A stretch of DNA of 64,000 nt from Bacillus sp. FSL K6-3431 (GCF_038002605.1 NZ_JBBOCT010000001.1:806001-870000), one strand, 5' to 3'. Positions 44,068 through 52,616 are shown, counted from the stretch's first letter. Numbers and translations are program-made. The notes: generated by a model from the sequence alone, not told the origin.

Positions 44068-45237
44068 TTAAAAAACATCGACTTGAATAACTGTATCTGA
44101 AATGGCAGTTCCAGCACTCGTCGTTACTTTTAATGAGAGACTATCACCTGCTTGAAAAGAAACAGAAACATTATTATTATTATTGGAAATTTGTGTACCA
44201 GTCAAAGAAACTGTGAGAGGTGTATCAATTCCGTTTTTTCGAATTGTCCAAGTATCTGTATTAGAAGTTCCTGGTCCAATAACAGCTCGTACATTCAGCG
44301 CTTTCAAAAGGCATTTTTGACTTAATCGAATAAAAATTTCCGTATTTGAAACAGAAGCTGATCCTGGTCGATAAAAACGAGATGTTCCTTTTGGCAAGCT
44401 ACCTGGATCACCCCAAATAATAGTGGAAGGCTGTAAAACTGTAGAAAACCCCAAATTATTGGCATGCGAATTGGACAAATTTGTAGTGCCAATACTCAAA
44501 ATTCCTGCTGTTTGGGAGATATCTGCCGTAACTCCTTGGACTGTTGATGCACGTATAACTAGCTGTGCTCCTACCTGATTTACTTCAGCACCTATATATG
44601 AACCAACTCCACCTGCGTTTGTTATTAAAAGATTACTATCACGACAATTAAATCTATTTGTATTTGTATTAACCATCAATGCCCGTTTTATACCAAGACC
44701 AGCTGAGTTTACTGTTATTACTGAAGATCTAATAGTATCAACGCTATCAGAAGGATTTCCTGTGCCAAATGAATGAATCCCATAAACATTGGAGGTACCT
44801 GTCGTCGAGGCAGTAGAATTATCCACTGTTATAGATGTTGTGCTTATTTTAGCTGTTTGTGAGGTTCTTCCAGGGAAAGCAGTTCCAATTAAATTAACAT
44901 GATTTGATGAAGTTAACAGCAAATTGATATCTTCTACTCTTGTATTCTCACCCATGGTTAACAAAGTTGTATTTACTCCTACATTTTGTTGGCGAATTGT
45001 TACAGTTAAGGAACTAATACCTCTTAATGAATTTCCTGAAGGCATAATGATCCTTTCATCATAAATACCTGGAAATACAAAGATTGTTATTCCAGTAGCA
45101 CCCGTTGTATTAATTGCTTTTATAGCCCCATTAATTGTTTTGAAAGGATTTCCACCAATAATAGCTTCTGAATCATTTCCTGTTTTCATTACCAAAGCTG
45201 TATTAGCTCTGAATATTATCATTTCTAATATTCCCAT
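44068..45237 (-). CDS. Beta-helix (pectate-lyase-fold) surface protein, unknown function
   Basis: A 389-residue protein with no signal peptide. After a short opening (GNDSEAIIGGNPFKTINGAI), the segment FVFPGIYDERIIMPSGNSLR starts a right-handed beta-helix with many Ser/Thr/Asn-rich turns, the pattern of Bacillus spore-surface or phage-tail-like proteins. The C-terminal 100 residues (TWTIRKNGIDTPLTVSLTGT, then VSFQAGDSLSLKVTTSAGTA) look like a small beta-sandwich, as in exosporium or collar proteins. ATG 45237 is used; GTG 45243 is possible. Confidence 0.6.
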   Translation of the reverse strand: MGILEMIIFRANTALVMKTGNDSEAIIGGNPFKTINGAIKAINTTGATGITIFVFPGIYDERIIMPSGNSLRGISSLTVTIRQQNVGVNTTLLTMGENTRVEDINLLLTSSNHVNLIGTAFPGRTSQTAKISTTSITVDNSTASTTGTSNVYGIHSFGTGNPSDSVDTIRSSVITVNSAGLGIKRALMVNTNTNRFNCRDSNLLITNAGGVGSYIGAEVNQVGAQLVIRASTVQGVTADISQTAGILSIGTTNLSNSHANNLGFSTVLQPSTIIWGDPGSLPKGTSRFYRPGSASVSNTEIFIRLSQKCLLKALNVRAVIGPGTSNTDTWTIRKNGIDTPLTVSLTGTQISNNNNNVSVSFQAGDSLSLKVTTSAGTAISDTVIQVDVF

Positions 45238-45590
45238 TTGCACCTACCCATTCTCTAATTTATGTCCTTTAAAATAGTCTCGTTCTATACTATGTATTGC
45301 AATAAATCTATGCTTGGGTGGTGATATGATCATGTGCTCCCAAACGTTTTTCGTAAGGTAGTTTTATACTAGTCTCAATTGAGTCTAAATCATAAAGATT
45401 AACTGTTTATAAAAAAGTTGCACCATTTTAGCCCTTTGGATACGATGTGTCCAAAGGGTATTTTTATTGAAAAAATAATGTTCCGCAATCGAGCGATTTA
45501 ATTGAATTAGACCTTTCAAGGGAAATTAGATATTTAACAGGGATTATTTGTAGTGATTGTATAAATTAATAGCAACTGGGAGGTGCAAGA

Positions 45591-45869
45591 ATGAAGGTTA
45601 AACGAATTGTTGCCAATGTGAAGACACAGGATATTGCCAAAGCAAGGTACTTCTACGAGGAAGTACTTGGACTTGATCAATTGATGAATTTGGAATTTAT
45701 TGCAACCTACGGCTCGCATGAGAAAATGGACACTCAAATTAGTTTCCTTTCAGAAGGTAGATCCGGGACACCAGTACCTGATTTGTCAATTGAAGTTGAT
45801 GATCTTGATAATGCACTAGCTTTCATGATCAAATCTTTTTACAAAAATTCTCGGAACGAAATATTTTGA
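45591..45869 (+). pseudogene. VOC (glyoxalase-like) protein, 3' truncated
   Basis: The first beta-alpha-beta-beta-beta module is complete: VKRIVANVKTQDIAKARYFY, EEVLGLDQLMNLEF and PDLSIEVDDLDNALAFM. The frame then ends in KSFYKNSRNEIF, without the second half (the family normally continues with a W-G-x-R-x-F-x-x-D-P-x-G-x-x-x-N-I block). It has a good GGGAGG site. It is probably a truncated gene, directly followed by a terminator. Confidence 0.6.
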
Positions 45870-45920
45870 GAGCCTGTTTTGATCAATCTTTTTTTCAAAA
45901 GCAGGCTCTATTCTTTTATT
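45870..45920 (+). terminator. Terminator after the truncated VOC gene
   Basis: AGAGCCTGTTTTGA pairs with TCAAAAGCAGGCTCT (one bulged base) and is followed by ATTCTTTT. Confidence 0.8.
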
Positions 45921-45982
45921 GAATTAGGCTTTATAAGCCTATTTTTATTAAACGTTATTTTAAACCAACATCAGATGAATAC

Positions 45983-46189
45983 CTTATACAAAACTAGATA
46001 ACATAATAGCAATTTTAGGAAGCTAACATAAAACAACCACCTCAGTGCAAGAGGTTTTCTTGAGTCCGTGTTTATTGGTTATGCGTGATTTTATACAACC
46101 TTGATACATCCACGTTTTTGGCTTCTGAGGAAGCCTCACAGCTCATAAAAAAAAGGGGGGTTTTATGCAAGCTCTTTTTTCACTAAAGC
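45983..46189. repeat. Dispersed structured repeat, copy B
   Basis: Second copy of the element at 31013-31207. The GGCTTCTGAGGAAGCC hairpin is identical. The other hairpin is ACCTC/GAGGT here instead of CCCCT/AGGGG, so the pairing is preserved with different bases. No ORF. It abuts an array repeat on its right, as copy A does. Confidence 0.7.
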
Positions 46190-46258
46190 ACCCGATCGTT
46201 GAATAAGAAAAAAGCGCTTCATTTTAGGAATCGCACTTCTGGTTTGTTTAATTAGATT
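46184..46258. repeat. Cassette-array repeat with terminator hairpin
   Basis: CACTAAAGCACCCGATCGTT, GAATAAG, hairpin AAGCGC...GAATCGC with T-run on the minus strand, then ACTTCTGGTTTGTTTAATTA. It lies 3' of the AHSA1 pseudogene. A decayed membrane-helix fragment (ITGFIGVIVNGLILRK on the minus strand, about 46257-46320) follows. Confidence 0.68.
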
Positions 46259-46337
46259 GTAACTTTCTTAGTATTAATCCGTTTACAATAACTCCGATAA
46301 ACCCAGTAATTGAAAAAACATAAGAAGTTATTTACCA

Positions 46338-46781
46338 CTAATGAATTATTGCTGCTCTCAAATCACTAACACCATTCTCCAAATAGCCCTTTAAACACGT
46401 TAACATATATACCCAACCTTCTTTTTGTCCTAGCATTTTGTTTACTATTTGAGGGTCAGCTTCATTAAGACCTGATTCGTTTACCTCAATAATTGTACTG
46501 GCACGATCCAACTCTTTTAGTGTAATTGTAACAACTGTTTCTTCATCAGATTCTCCACCCCATGAAAACACGATTTTCATGTTTTCCACGATTTCTAATA
46601 CATTTACAACGCCCTCTGCTTCGTATTCATCATATCTTAATGTAACAGACTTGCCTTGTTCTCATCTTTCGGAACTCAATGAGAACCAAAAATTCCCGAT
46701 TTTTACAGGGTCTCCAAAGGCTTCAAACACCTCATTAGTTGGCTTATGTATTCTAAATTTCGTAGTTACTTGAGTATCCAT
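46338..46781 (-). pseudogene. AHSA1/SRPBCC domain protein interrupted by one in-frame TGA
   Basis: The frame opens MDTQVTTKFRIHKPTNEVFE, continues AFGDPVKIGNFWFSLSSER, meets a TGA at 46662-46664 where a Trp is expected, then EQGKSVTLRYDEYEAEGVVN and LDRASTIIEVNESGL to the natural stop. One base change (TGG to TGA) breaks an otherwise intact START-like domain protein. The C-terminal part alone could start at 46589, but would lack the first strands. Confidence 0.75.
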
Positions 46782-46864
46782 AACAAATTCAACTCTCTTT
46801 CAGAATATTTATTACTTCTTCCGTTATACCCTATTTTACACATTTTTCGTCTTAATACTAAAAA

Positions 46865-46945
46865 TACTCTTATTAAACTGCCCTATTTCTTCAATAAAAA
46901 AAGCGATCCTTCGTTATTGAAGAATCGCACCCTTTAATGGAACAT
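46865..46945. repeat. Cassette-array repeat with terminator hairpin
   Basis: TTATTAAACTGCCCTATTTC, TTCAATAAAAAAAGCGATCC with the hairpin GCGATCCTTCG/CGAAGGATCGC-like and GAATCGCACCC. The minus strand has TTTTTTT after the stem. It lies 3' of the reductase gene at 46982. Confidence 0.72.
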
Positions 46946-46981
46946 CTATTTAGTATTTACCAAGAAAATATTTTGTCTCGC

Positions 46982-47698
46982 TTAAATTGACAAATCAAAT
47001 GATAAAAACTTAGGCAGTTCTTTTTCACGCTTATCGAGCATAATCTGTTCTGGCTTGATGCCCTGCTCACTCAGTACTTCAATGTTCTGCACAAGGAACT
47101 CGTCGCTGCCAACAACATAGAAGAGTCCATCCTTGTCTGCAGCAAGATTTTTCACTTCTTCATAGTAGTCTTTACGGTTATCGACGAACTGTGCCGTGAA
47201 CTTCTTGTCAGATGCGGATTTATAAATATTAGTGAATAAGAAATCTTTTGATGAATCGATGTTCAGGGAATGAATTTGATTGACGTTGTCAGCACGTTCG
47301 AAATATTCAAGTACAAGCGGTCTGAAAGTTGCCAGTCCGACACCTGATGACAGAAGGTAGACATTTTTGTCTTCTCTTTTAAGCGGTACATTCGAATGAG
47401 TTTTAAATATTGCAACTTCATTGCCGACTTCAAGATTTCTTAAAATCGATTTAAACTCAGAGCACTGCTCTCTGATGCGTGTTGTGATACCGATTGCATT
47501 TTCGTGCGGTAAAGTAGAGATTGACATATGGCGAATCAGGCTGCGGTTTGGTTTATCTCCGGCATTGAAACCTTCCAGTGCGAAGTGGGTGTGGGAACCT
47601 TCTTCCCACGTAAAGTCTTCCGGACATTCAAGCAAGTACGTTTTAACTTCAGGCGTTTCCTCAATAATCTTATTTATTTTAGTCCAGTATATTTGCAT
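46982..47698 (-). CDS. Flavodoxin/ferredoxin reductase-like FAD-NAD(P) oxidoreductase
   Basis: A 238-residue single-chain reductase. The FAD-binding part has HTHFALEGF and the R-x-Y/M-S motif RHMSISTLP; the NAD(P) part has VYLLSSGVGLATFRPLVLEY and FYVVGSDEFLVQN. There is no heme or Fe-S domain, so it must reduce a separate partner. DNA in this gene is visibly GC-richer than its neighbours (codons such as CTG, GAC, AAC), which suggests recent transfer. TGAGGAG precedes the ATG. Confidence 0.8.
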   Translation of the reverse strand: MQIYWTKINKIIEETPEVKTYLLECPEDFTWEEGSHTHFALEGFNAGDKPNRSLIRHMSISTLPHENAIGITTRIREQCSEFKSILRNLEVGNEVAIFKTHSNVPLKREDKNVYLLSSGVGLATFRPLVLEYFERADNVNQIHSLNIDSSKDFLFTNIYKSASDKKFTAQFVDNRKDYYEEVKNLAADKDGLFYVVGSDEFLVQNIEVLSEQGIKPEQIMLDKREKELPKFLSFDLSI

Positions 47699-47876
47699 TT
47701 TACATTCTCCTCACTCAATTATATGTATCGTTACTATCTAATATACAATAAGTGATAACAATTCTCAATTAAAAGGATTGATTATTTCAGATAATTTATG
47801 TGATTTAAATTTACTGATAATTTATAAAGTATTTTTCTAGATAATAGCCCTATTGCTGAACAAAGATCAATCTGGA

Positions 47877-47966
47877 TTCTTCCGCTAACCTGCCCCGTTA
47901 GCAAAAGAGGCGACTTTTAAACAATCGCACCAGTTAATTTTAGTATATTCTTTCACAAACTTAGCC
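47877..47966. repeat. Cassette-array repeat, full form
   Basis: CGCTAACCTGCCCCGTTAGC, AAAAGAGGCGACTTTTAAAC, AATCGCACCAGTTAATTTTA then a TTCTTTCACAAACTTAGC tail. It lies 3' of the VOC gene at 47976. The CACAAACTTAG tail recurs at 33334-33345, next to the IS110 fragment. Confidence 0.75.
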
Positions 47967-47975
47967 TGTTACTCT

Positions 47976-48359
47976 TTAACCGATTTTAATTCCGAATCCA
48001 ATCCATCTTCCATCTACATCTTCAATTACAAATTCTTTATTATTGTAATCAGTATTATCTAAAGAACGGACTATTTTTACATTGGAATTAATGAACTCTT
48101 TTTGAAGTTCTTCTTGATTTTTTGTAATAAAGTAAGCATCATACCCGTAGCCATATAAATCTCTATTTGGAATTACTTTTTGCCCGTTAGACTTAGTTAA
48201 GATAATTTCAGTGGTATCACGATATAAACAAATATGAGGTTCATTTGAATCTATATACTGGACAACTTTAAATCCCATCTTCTGTTCATAAAAGTTTGCG
48301 GTTTTTATAATATCTGGAGTCGGGAATACACAGTGTGACTCCAATAAAAGGTGCTTCAT
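47976..48359 (-). CDS. VOC superfamily (glyoxalase/bleomycin-resistance-like) protein
   Basis: A 127-residue two-module VOC protein: HCVFPTPDIIKTANFYEQKM, GFKVVQYID, HICLYRDTTEIILTKS and the ending KEFVIEDVDGRWIGFGIKI. Metal ligands of the family are at least partly kept (H, E). The substrate is unknown. AAAGGAG is spaced for ATG 48359; the upstream ATG 48383 overlaps nothing useful. Confidence 0.8.
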   Translation of the reverse strand: MKHLLLESHCVFPTPDIIKTANFYEQKMGFKVVQYIDSNEPHICLYRDTTEIILTKSNGQKVIPNRDLYGYGYDAYFITKNQEELQKEFINSNVKIVRSLDNTDYNNKEFVIEDVDGRWIGFGIKIG

Positions 48360-48421
48360 TTTGCTTTCTCCTTTAAAAATCAATTGTGGTCACTTTAAAT
48401 TTCTATTTCGGAGTCAGGTAA

Positions 48422-48502
48422 TCCTTCTTTCACTAAACTGCCCGTTAGCACATGAAGCGACTGTTCCTGTTGAACAATCGCACCCAGTTAGTTAAACAAG
48501 AA
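48422..48502. repeat. Cassette-array repeat, full form
   Basis: TTCACTAAACTGCCCGTTAG, CACATGAA, hairpin GCGACTGTTC/GAACAATCGC, then ACCCAGTTAGTTAAACAAGA. It is almost identical in the centre to the copies at 33823 and 35456. It lies 3' of the kinase pseudogene at 48510. Confidence 0.8.
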
Positions 48503-48509
48503 ATAATGG

Positions 48510-49015
48510 TCATTTTACTTTTTCTATAAAATTTTCAACTTCTTTTTGGTGATTTTAAGATGATAACCTCTTTTTCTTTAGAAAGCTGTTCAAGTCTGTC
48601 TAATTTTTGGTCTTTTCGTCTTCGAATATTCCCAAATCCATTTAAAAAACTCAAAAGAAAACCTTTCTTCACAACCTTCTCCCATATCTGGTCTCGTTTT
48701 ATTTTGGTATTTAAGCATTCTTTTAAATGCACGATACACGCAAATTGTTCTCGGAGTATCAAGAAATATTATTGTATCAGCTGAATTCAGCCTTATATCC
48801 ATTGTCCCACCATAGTTCCCATCAATAATCCATCCTACTTTTTTCACTAAATCATTTTGAACTTTTATTTGTTCATCTTTAGTAACACCTACCCAATTAG
48901 GCTTCCAGAATAATGCATCAAGATGATAAACGTTTATTTTTAACTTTTCTCCTAATCGCCTTGCCAAAGTAGATTTTCCAGAACCTCCAGAACCAATAAG
49001 TACGATTTTTTTCAT
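48510..49015 (-). pseudogene. Adenylate-kinase-like topology modulation protein (FlaR type), two frameshifts
   Basis: Walker A IGSGGSGKSTLARRLG, then YHLDALFWKPNWVG and TIIFLDTPRTICVYRAFKRM are normal. The first frame stops at 48590 after KTKRPKIRQT. The expected KLDRLEQLSKEKEVIILKSP continues one frame over, and the last codons PKEVENFIEKVK require a second shift at an A-run near 48550, ending at 48510. The two indels are at homopolymers, so sequencing error is possible. Confidence 0.75.
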
Positions 49016-49072
49016 TACATACCTCCCTTCCCTTATAAAAACGAATTAATTCTATAAAAAAATATTAACTTC

Positions 49073-49109
49073 TACTTCAACTCCCTCAGTTAATTGAATA
49101 AGAAAAATA
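49073..49109. repeat. Cassette-array repeat, short form (uninterrupted version of the IS110 target)
   Basis: TACTTCAACTCCCTCAGTTA then ATTGAATAAG. The same CAACTCCCTCAG is followed by IS110-associated sequence at 26834 and 54447, so this copy looks like the empty site. It lies 3' of the PRPP synthetase gene. Confidence 0.65.
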
Positions 49110-49111
49110 CT

Positions 49112-50128
49112 TTACTCATCCAGCAAATTTATGCCTCGGTTTTTAAAAAAAGTTTGATCATTTTCAATTTTTATAGCATGAGGAACAGAATCAAATAATG
49201 AACTAATCGACTCCCTGTTATGAATTCTTACAATTGCCTCTGCAAATAATGGAGCTACTGAAATAATCTTCACTTTCTTAGATATTATGGACTTGTTTAC
49301 AACAGAATCGGTGCTAATAACCAACTCGATAGGACTATTATTTATCTTTTCTGCCCCCAATTCACTTAGCATAAGATGGGATAATAAAGCATATATTCTT
49401 TTTGCTCCCCTTTCCTTTAATCCCTTTGCTAAATCTACTAATGTCTCACCCGAGATGCTAAAGTCATCAACTATAAGAGTATTTTTCCCTTCTACGTTAC
49501 CAATAACCTCCAATACTTTTGCCTTTTCATCATGAGATTTCCTTGTTTTATCTCCAATTGCAACAGGCACCTGTAAAGTTGAAGCAAAATTTCTTGCTTG
49601 TTTTGCAAAGCCTACATCTGGAGAAACAACTACCAAATCTTCTATCTTCAAACTTTTTACATAATCACAAAGAATAGGAAGCGCAAATAAATGGTCTACT
49701 GGTTTTTTAAAGAACCCTTGAATTTGCGGGCTATGTAAATCCATTGTTAGTATTCTATCAGCCCCGGCCAGCTCAATGCATTCTGCACAAACCCTTGCTC
49801 TAATCGAAACTCTTGGCTCATCTTTTTTATCACCCTTTGCATATCCAAAGTATGGAATAATGGCCGTTACTGAATTTGCACTTGCTCGTTTAAAAGCATC
49901 CATCCAGAAAAGAATCTCGGTAAATTCATCATTAGGATTTAACCCTATTGGTTGGACAAGATAAACATCTTTATCTCTTACTGTTTCATTGATTTTCACA
50001 AAAATGTTCCCATCAGAAAATTTAATTACATCTGATCTCCCTAGTGCAATTCCGATGTATTCACACATTTTTTGTGCAAAGGATTTTCCTGTACTTCCAC
50101 CAAATATTTTTATTTCTTCATTCGACAA
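49112..50128 (-). CDS. prs: Ribose-phosphate pyrophosphokinase (second, divergent PRPP synthetase)
   Basis: Makes PRPP from ribose 5-phosphate and ATP. Recognisable are DGNIFVKINETVRDKDVYLV, the ATP/metal region AIIPYFGYAKGDKKDEPR, LTMDLHSPQIQGFF and VVVSPDVGFAKQAR. The PRPP-binding loop TLIVDDFSISGETL differs from the usual VDDMIDTAGT type. At 338 residues it is longer than the housekeeping enzyme (about 317) and lies in the cassette array, so it is an accessory paralogue. It starts at a TTG with GGGAGG upstream. Confidence 0.85.
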   Translation of the reverse strand: MSNEEIKIFGGSTGKSFAQKMCEYIGIALGRSDVIKFSDGNIFVKINETVRDKDVYLVQPIGLNPNDEFTEILFWMDAFKRASANSVTAIIPYFGYAKGDKKDEPRVSIRARVCAECIELAGADRILTMDLHSPQIQGFFKKPVDHLFALPILCDYVKSLKIEDLVVVSPDVGFAKQARNFASTLQVPVAIGDKTRKSHDEKAKVLEVIGNVEGKNTLIVDDFSISGETLVDLAKGLKERGAKRIYALLSHLMLSELGAEKINNSPIELVISTDSVVNKSIISKKVKIISVAPLFAEAIVRIHNRESISSLFDSVPHAIKIENDQTFFKNRGINLLDE

Positions 50129-50258
50129 AAGAAGACCTCCCTAATTTCATTTTTGCATTAAGTCCAAGAGTATCTTATCAATGGAACAATATTTCATTCG
50201 AATTATGAACATTTTGCTTTCAAAATAGATTACATAAGCTACTTCTCCAAACTAGCAA

Positions 50259-50292
50259 AAAAAACCTTTATTAAATGAAGGTTTCTTTCCTT
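50259..50292 (-). terminator. Hairpin with T-tract on the minus strand
   Basis: AAACCTTCATTTAATAAAGG style stem (GAAACCTT/AAGGTTT) followed by TTTTTTGC on the minus strand. No complete gene lies immediately upstream of it, so it may belong to a lost unit. The rest of 50129-50454 has no visible gene. Confidence 0.55.
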
Positions 50293-50454
50293 TAACTCAT
50301 GCTAGATAGGCCAATGTGTTAACCAACAAAACTGCTCCATTAATGTATTTAAGTTATGCCAATCGAGCAAAGCTTGCCAAGAAACATGCTATTAGTGACT
50401 ATAATGGAACTGTGGCTTAGAACATTACACTGATAAATAAACTGATGGGTAAAT

Positions 50455-50522
50455 GAAATAAGACCGCCAAAATTGGCGATCTCTTCTTATTGAACTAAAG
50501 CCCCTGATAGTTAAACAAATAT
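50455..50522. repeat. Cassette-array repeat, variant
   Basis: AAGACCGCCAAAATTGGCGA (hairpin with T-rich flank), TCTTCTTATTGAACTAAAGC, CCCTGATAGTTAAACAAAT. The same TTGGCGRTCTCNTCTT lead occurs at 52524. It lies 3' of plsY; the 50523-50677 stretch between them has no clear gene. Confidence 0.65.
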
Positions 50523-50677
50523 CTTTTGGAAAATTCTTTTGGGTTAGAAGGCTGCGAAGTTCTTTGTCAGAGAGCATATGATGCTTTGTTTATTTTCATG
50601 ACGCCGAATCCTGTTTTAAACGATTAACTAATTCCAAATTTTTATATTTTGACGACATGCTCTACGTCGCGAAAAAA

Positions 50678-51301
50678 TCAAAAAATAAGTTTATTTTCTG
50701 TTCCTGAAAGCAGCCTTTGTATATTTTCCATATGCTTGAAAATAACCATAAACGCCATTAGGCACGCAAATATATTAAAATATAAGGTATGTCCAAAAGC
50801 AGGAATAAATGAAATAGCCGCAATAAGCATTGTTGCACATATTGTGCCTAAAGAAACATAACGTGTTAAAGCTACTATTGTCACAAAAAAGCCAAGGCAT
50901 AAAAGAGCAATAACCCAGTCCACCATAAACAGCACAGCCACTGCTGTTAGTGCCCCCTTGCCCCCTTTAAACCTAAAATATACTGGCCAGTTATGCCCTA
51001 TAACCGCTCCTGCGCCTGCCGCTAAAAGGCTTACGCAATCTTTAGCCTCTCCCGAATAAAAGTACACGTCAAGGAACAAGCCTATAAAACAGGCGACTAT
51101 CCCTTTTAATATATCTCCCGCAAGAACAAACACCGCAGCAGATTTCCCAAGTACCCTCAGAGTGTTGGTAAGCCCAGCGCTTTTGCTTCCATGGCTTCTT
51201 ATGTCCTTGCCGTATATTTTCCCTACAATCACCGCTGTATTAAGGCTACCTAAAAGGTAGCCAAAAGCTAAGGATGCAATAAGCTTTAAAATATCAATCA
51301 T
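50678..51301 (-). CDS. plsY: Glycerol-3-phosphate acyltransferase PlsY (second copy?)
   Basis: An integral membrane acyltransferase that uses acyl-phosphate to make lysophosphatidate. It has about five helices, opening FGYLLGSLNTAVIVGKIYGKD, the phosphate loop HGSKSAGLTNTLRVLGK, the conserved HNWPVYFRFKGGKG and a helical tail. Motif 1 is S-K-S-A-G-L-T-N rather than the usual G-N-x-G-A-T-N, a Clostridia-like variant. The DNA is visibly GC-richer than its flanks, consistent with acquisition. GGGGGA precedes ATG 51301. Confidence 0.85.
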   Translation of the reverse strand: MIDILKLIASLAFGYLLGSLNTAVIVGKIYGKDIRSHGSKSAGLTNTLRVLGKSAAVFVLAGDILKGIVACFIGLFLDVYFYSGEAKDCVSLLAAGAGAVIGHNWPVYFRFKGGKGALTAVAVLFMVDWVIALLCLGFFVTIVALTRYVSLGTICATMLIAAISFIPAFGHTLYFNIFACLMAFMVIFKHMENIQRLLSGTENKLIF

Positions 51302-51324
51302 CACGCTTCCCCCTTGGGATTATT

Positions 51325-51632
51325 CTAATTTCCTTTCATTTCTCCATCAATATACGGTTCATCCGTCACCAAACTTGCCTACTTTACCCACCGGTATATC
51401 AATGAACGACTACGGCCAAATATCTTGCCAAGCATGTTAAATGAACCTTTACCCAGCAAAATAGAATAGTATTACCAATGCTCTTAGTGCTGCTATTTTT
51501 TCATCGCTTCTTTCATCGCCAACTATGAAGTTCATTCCACACTCTTTACATATATAACGCTGTTTTCCCCCGTACTTTGCCATTCTTTGTGATGTGTTCG
51601 CTTCCACAATTCTTACATTTGATAGTTTCCAT
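51325..51632 (-). pseudogene. IS1-like transposase (InsA-type zinc-finger) remnant
   Basis: Reading across frames: METIKCKNCGSEHITKNG, a frameshift at a G-run near 51566, GKQRYICKECGMNFIVGDER, SDEKIAALRALVILFYFAG, a second frameshift at 51449, then KGSFNMLGKIFGRSRSLIYR and a stop. The two C-x2-C knuckles and the HTH-like FGRSRSLIYRWV are those of IS1-family InsA-type proteins. It lies 24 bases upstream of plsY on the same strand. Confidence 0.65.
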
Positions 51633-51702
51633 ATAATTTCATCTTCTGGCTTCATTATCTAGTTCATATACCATATTTATTTTATTAAATGGAACAATAT
51701 CC

Positions 51703-51775
51703 TCTTCCACAAAACTGCTTCGTTAGTTCAATAAGAAAAAAGAGCTCCCTAAGAAGCCCCTGTTCTATAAGAACC
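51703..51775. repeat. Cassette-array repeat
   Basis: CACAAAACTGCTTCGTTAGT, TCAATAAG, AAAAAAGAGCTCCCTAAGAA hairpin region, GCCCCTGTTCTATAAGAACC. It lies 3' of the MaoC gene at 51865. Confidence 0.68.
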
Positions 51776-51864
51776 AATATAAAAATAAAATTAAGAAAAT
51801 ACACTAACCCATAGTTCGTGATTGGAGTTATTTGTAGATTATTTCACTGATTTTCAATAACACT

Positions 51865-52290
51865 TTATCGCTTAATCAATACCGACAAGTCACCCTCAAA
51901 TACTTTTTCTTCTTTATCATTGAAAGTAGTTAACAATACAGTAAGGATTCCCGTTTCATTTTTCTTCGCTTCTTTATCAATAACCTCAACAATGGTATGT
52001 AATTCATCATTAGGATACACAGGCTTTATAAATTTTATATTATTCATTTGTGTTCCAGCAATGACATCATCATCATAAATGCCTTGTTCAACCCAGAGCT
52101 TAAATGAAATGGCTAAGGTATGTATACCAGAAGCAATGATTCCATTAAACCTTCCCTGATTTGCTTTTTCCTCATCCAAATGCATATATTGAGGGTCAAA
52201 TTCTCCTGCAAACCTCGTAATATCCTTTTTTGTTAATTTGAATGACTTAGTTTTGAACACCTGTCCAATTGTAAATCCATCTAACTTCAT
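51865..52290 (-). CDS. MaoC-like hot-dog dehydratase
   Basis: A 141-residue single hot-dog protein. The hydratase-2 catalytic motif is seen as FAGEFDPQYMHLDEEKA (Asp and His spaced by five) followed by GRFNGIIASGIHTLAISFKL. Such enzymes hydrate enoyl-CoA or act on related thioesters. The pathway partner is not present here. AGGTG precedes the ATG. Single-gene array unit. Confidence 0.83.
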   Translation of the reverse strand: MKLDGFTIGQVFKTKSFKLTKKDITRFAGEFDPQYMHLDEEKANQGRFNGIIASGIHTLAISFKLWVEQGIYDDDVIAGTQMNNIKFIKPVYPNDELHTIVEVIDKEAKKNETGILTVLLTTFNDKEEKVFEGDLSVLIKR

Positions 52291-52401
52291 AAGTACACCT
52301 CTAATTTAGAAATCTTTCTTTGTACTTGTTTATATTAAAGTAGCATCAGATACTCATCAAGGAAAAAAATAGTCAAATCATAATTATAATTGTAAATACC
52401 T

Positions 52402-52562
52402 TCTTTCACATACTGCTCCGATAGTTGAACAAAGATATTTTCACACTTTATTATTGTATAGAAATAGCCCTGCGATGCCGGGCTCTATTCGTTAAAAGCA
52501 ACCTAGCCATTAGGTGCTTTTAATTGGCGGTCTCATCTTTTTGAACTAAAGCACGCTTTATG
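52402..52562. repeat. Cassette-array repeats, two partial copies
   Basis: TTCACATACTGCTCCGATAG-TTGAACAAAG (52405-52434) and TTGGCGGTCTCATCTTTTTG-AACTAAAGCACGC (52524-52556). Between them lies a GCTCTATTCG / hairpin segment with AAAGCAACCTAGCCATTAGG. No ORF is supported in 52300-52560. Confidence 0.6.
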
Positions 52563-52616
52563 GAGGTTGATTTTTGACCGTATTTATTGTAAATAACGAA
52601 ACAAAAACAGCCTATT

